Positions 6,020 through 7,691 of a stretch of 7,691 nucleotides of DNA are shown here, piece by piece. A model generated the notes under the pieces. That model was not told the origin of the DNA, made no database searches, and worked only from the letters and a program-made list of their open reading frames with translations. The stretch's first letter is position 1; every line of letters starts with the position of its first letter. The stretch covers positions 1-7,691 of the forward strand of contig JAISES010000474.1 in assembly GCA_031263965.1 (NCBI GenBank), written 5' to 3'. The stretch comes from Prevotella sp. Lineage in GTDB: Bacteria > Bacteroidota > Bacteroidia > Bacteroidales > Dysgonomonadaceae. The position numbers were made by a program, and so were the translations under genes.

Positions 6020-6925
6020 ATGGCTTCAGCAAAATCGTGGATATCGGCTCTGCGCCCACGCACTTTATTTTTAGCGACAGCTACAGCCCTTTGTGGAAGC
6101 GGCATAGCGTATAGCAGTGGTAAATATAGCATACTTGTGCTTATCCTTACTATACTGATTGCCAACATCCTCCAACTATTATCCAATATGGCAAACGATC
6201 TGGGAGATTTCGAACATGGAACGGATACAACAGGCGAACGTGTAGGGCCTCAACGTACGGTGCAAAGCGGAGCAATCACCCCAAAACAAATGAAGAGGGC
6301 GATATATATTGCTATCGGATCTGCTGCCATTGTCGGATGCTTACTCATCTACGTTGCCTTGCAGTTTATGGAACTAACGTATATTCTCATATTTCTGGCA
6401 CTGGGAGGCGCAAGCATCGTGGCCGCTATTAAATATACAGCAGGGAAAAACCCGTATGGGTACAAAGGGTTGGGTGATATATTCTCTTTTGTTTTCTTCG
6501 GGTTGGTGTCTGTTGCAGGCACTTATTTCTTACATTCACACCAACTGGACTTCAAGCCTTGGTTGCCTGCTACCGGACTGGGTTTTCTTACCGTTTGCGT
6601 GCTTAATCTTAACAATATGCGCGACATAGACAATGATCGTAAGTCGGGTAAAATCACTATTCCGGTTCGTATCGGCCTAAAGAATGCGAAGCTTTATCAT
6701 GCGGCACTAACGATTGGGGCGATGGCATGCTTTATCGTTTACTCGATTCTTTATACAGAACATTGGTATCAGTATTTGTACTTATTAAGTTTCATTTTCT
6801 TTATAAAGATATTAGCAGACATATTTCGCATCTCTGAAAATCGCCGGCTCGATCCTTATCTGAAATACACATCGATGGGGACATTTATTTTGTCTGTTTG
6901 TTTTTGTATTTGCATCAATCTATAA
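6020..6925 (+). CDS. menA: 1,4-dihydroxy-2-naphthoate polyprenyltransferase (MenA)
   Basis: MenA is an inner-membrane UbiA-family prenyltransferase that joins a polyprenyl chain to 1,4-dihydroxy-2-naphthoate, with loss of CO2, to give demethylmenaquinone, the penultimate step to menaquinone. The 301 residues have about eight to nine membrane segments. The first Asp-rich motif is N59-D60-xx-D63 with D69, followed by ERVGPQRTVQSG (73-84), nearly the E. coli MenA pattern. GDIFSFVFFGLVSVAGTYF starts at 152, and the second Asp-rich motif is NNMRDIDND (198-206), followed by GKITIPVRIG. These features separate MenA from UbiA and from heme O synthase. The ATG at 6020 was preferred over an upstream in-frame TTG at 5984 because it fits the family N-terminus and lies after the promoter box. 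The next gene starts two bases after its stop. No other men genes are in view. Confidence 0.93.
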   Translation: MASAKSWISALRPRTLFLATATALCGSGIAYSSGKYSILVLILTILIANILQLLSNMANDLGDFEHGTDTTGERVGPQRTVQSGAITPKQMKRAIYIAIGSAAIVGCLLIYVALQFMELTYILIFLALGGASIVAAIKYTAGKNPYGYKGLGDIFSFVFFGLVSVAGTYFLHSHQLDFKPWLPATGLGFLTVCVLNLNNMRDIDNDRKSGKITIPVRIGLKNAKLYHAALTIGAMACFIVYSILYTEHWYQYLYLLSFIFFIKILADIFRISENRRLDPYLKYTSMGTFILSVCFCICINL

Positions 6926-6927
6926 GT

Positions 6928-7419
6928 ATGAAAAAGATAGGATTATTATCAGACACCCATAACTGGTGGGACGACAAGTACGAAAAATACTTTGCCGAAT
7001 GCGACGAAATATGGCATGCCGGAGATATAGGCTCTCTTGATCTGGCATTACGATTCGAAGCCTTGAAACCTTTTCGTGCTGTATATGGCAACATAGACGA
7101 CAGTAAAGTGCGAAGGGCATATCCCGAAATCCTGCGTTTTACACTGGAAGATGTAGATGTACTGATGACGCACATAGGCGGTTATCCGGGGAAATACGAC
7201 CCTTTTATCCGTCCGATCCTTTACGCAAAGCCACCTAAATTATTCATCACAGGCCATTCCCACATCTTAAAGGTGATGTTCGATAAAAAACTGAACTGCC
7301 TGCATATCAATCCCGGGGCTGCCGGAAAATATGGATTTCATAAAGTCAGGACGTTAGTTCGTTTTGCACTTGACAATGGAAATATCTCCGATCTGGATGT
7401 AATCGAACTAAACGATTAA
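6928..7419 (+). CDS. YfcE/MJ0936-type metallophosphoesterase
   Basis: This 163-residue protein is a small calcineurin-like phosphoesterase that should bind two metal ions in the cytoplasm. The metal ligands are all present: D9-x-H11 in LLSDTH, G32-D33, G54-N55 (GNID), H82 in THIGG, and G109-H110-S111-H112, followed by NPGAAG (128-133). Members of this family hydrolyse simple phosphodiesters in vitro, and their natural substrates are mostly unknown, so I give no gene symbol. The ATG at 6928 is two bases past the menA stop, so the two genes are almost surely co-transcribed and perhaps coupled; an in-frame TTG at 6898 would lengthen it into menA without adding family sequence. The length is normal for the family. 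Whether its job relates to quinone synthesis cannot be told from the sequence. Confidence 0.9.
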   Translation: MKKIGLLSDTHNWWDDKYEKYFAECDEIWHAGDIGSLDLALRFEALKPFRAVYGNIDDSKVRRAYPEILRFTLEDVDVLMTHIGGYPGKYDPFIRPILYAKPPKLFITGHSHILKVMFDKKLNCLHINPGAAGKYGFHKVRTLVRFALDNGNISDLDVIELND

Positions 7420-7437
7420 TAACCTATTTAAAAATAG

Positions 7438-7549
7438 TGACGTGTTTATAGGGTCAGAGTTTTCCACGTCATTGCGAGCCTGAAAGGCGAAACAATCCGG
7501 AAATTGGCCGGTTAGCGGTAGGGGCAGCCCTTTGTGGCTGCCCGAAGAT
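7438..7549 (+). repeat. Palindromic intergenic repeat, copy C (one-sided)
   Basis: Positions 7467-7549 match the reverse complement of 2063-2145 (copy A) at 76 of 83 positions with no gaps, and all seven differences are transitions. It contains CGTCATTGCGA, the hairpin GCCT-GAA-AGGC (7478-7488), and a perfect 8-bp hairpin GGGCAGCC-CTTTGT-GGCTGCCC (7522-7543). The 13-bp word TGACGTGTTTATA (7438-7450) precedes it, as before copy A. The second terminal arm found in A is missing. An eight-T run follows the large hairpin, at 7555-7562, too far away for a classic terminator but possibly weakly active for the menA transcript. Confidence 0.85.
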
Positions 7550-7562
7550 CAATCTTTTTTTT

Positions 7563-7597
7563 GCTGCGCAACACACAGACTACAAGTCTGCGCCAGC
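7563..7597. repeat. Second hairpin repeat downstream of copy C
   Basis: CAGACT-ACA-AGTCTG (7576-7590) is a perfect 6-bp hairpin nested in a longer imperfect stem, GCTGCG (7563-7568) with CGC-C-AGC (7591-7597, one bulged C). The GC-rich stem stands out from the AT-rich surroundings. The words resemble intergenic repeats I have seen in other Bacteroidota, but I cannot confirm that here, and there is no second copy in this window. Confidence 0.5.
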
Positions 7598-7632
7598 GGG
7601 GGAATGAGTACTGAAATAGATATATAGATAAA

Positions 7633-7670
7633 AAAAACAGGTTACTCACATTTTAGAGCAACCTGTTTTT
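7633..7670. terminator. Bidirectional rho-independent terminator
   Basis: AAAAACAGGTT (7633-7643) pairs perfectly with AACCTGTTTTT (7660-7670), and CTC/GAG (7645-7647 with 7656-7658) extends the stem after one mismatch, leaving an eight-base loop. Both strands end the stem in a T-run, so it can stop transcription both ways: the menA-phosphoesterase transcript from the left and a possible convergent gene beyond the right edge. It lies 214 bp after the last stop codon, so the transcript would carry copy C in its 3' end. Confidence 0.8.
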
Positions 7671-7691
7671 ATCAGAATAAATTCAATTCAT

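Noticed and set aside
1999..7549. CRISPR array from the repeated CGTCATTGCGA words
   Set aside because: Copies are kilobases apart, in both orientations, without regular spacers or cas genes.

Overview
The window looks like chromosomal DNA of a Bacteroidota species, most likely order Bacteroidales (Dysgonomonas/Parabacteroides-like; genus uncertain). The reasons are the AT-rich intergenic DNA, the absence of Shine-Dalgarno sequences before every start, several perfect matches to the Bacteroidota -7 promoter box TAnnTTTG, and gene families typical of the group (a DUF5686 outer-membrane protein with a CarboxypepD_reg-like domain, a MenA, and an Lgt with the GHCLFY motif). No phage, transposase, CRISPR or secretion genes are present, and I see no clear new multi-gene system.

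Layout. Positions 1-60 hold the first 20 codons of a minus-strand gene that runs off the left edge, with its own well-formed promoter at 164-193. Positions 434-1819 (minus) encode an aspartokinase of the divergent type first described from ectoine gene clusters (Ask_Ect), here with no ectoine genes beside it. A 436-bp divergent gap follows, holding a palindromic repeat element (copy A). Next comes lgt (plus, 2256-3076), the prolipoprotein diacylglyceryl transferase, which is split into two overlapping frames by a frameshift at a GAAGAGTGA sequence. It runs tail-to-tail, with a 17-bp overlap, into a minus-strand gene (3060-5504) for an 814-residue exported, probably outer-membrane, DUF5686 protein. 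The 480-600 bp before menA is filled with that gene's promoter, a partial repeat (copy B), other hairpin-forming repeats and a dyad. menA (6020-6925) and a YfcE/MJ0936-type metallophosphoesterase (6928-7419) form a tight two-gene plus-strand unit. The right end holds repeat copy C, another hairpin and a strong bidirectional terminator.

Functionally these are housekeeping and envelope genes: aspartate-family amino-acid synthesis, lipoprotein maturation, an outer-membrane protein, and menaquinone synthesis for anaerobic respiration. The genes do not obviously form one pathway. Most of what is worth a second look is (1) the lgt frameshift with its GTGA stop/start overlap, in a gene normally essential in Gram-negative bacteria, and (2) the three-copy intergenic repeat family, whose hairpins keep pairing while their sequence changes and whose interior lies in opposite orientations in two copies relative to a shared flank.
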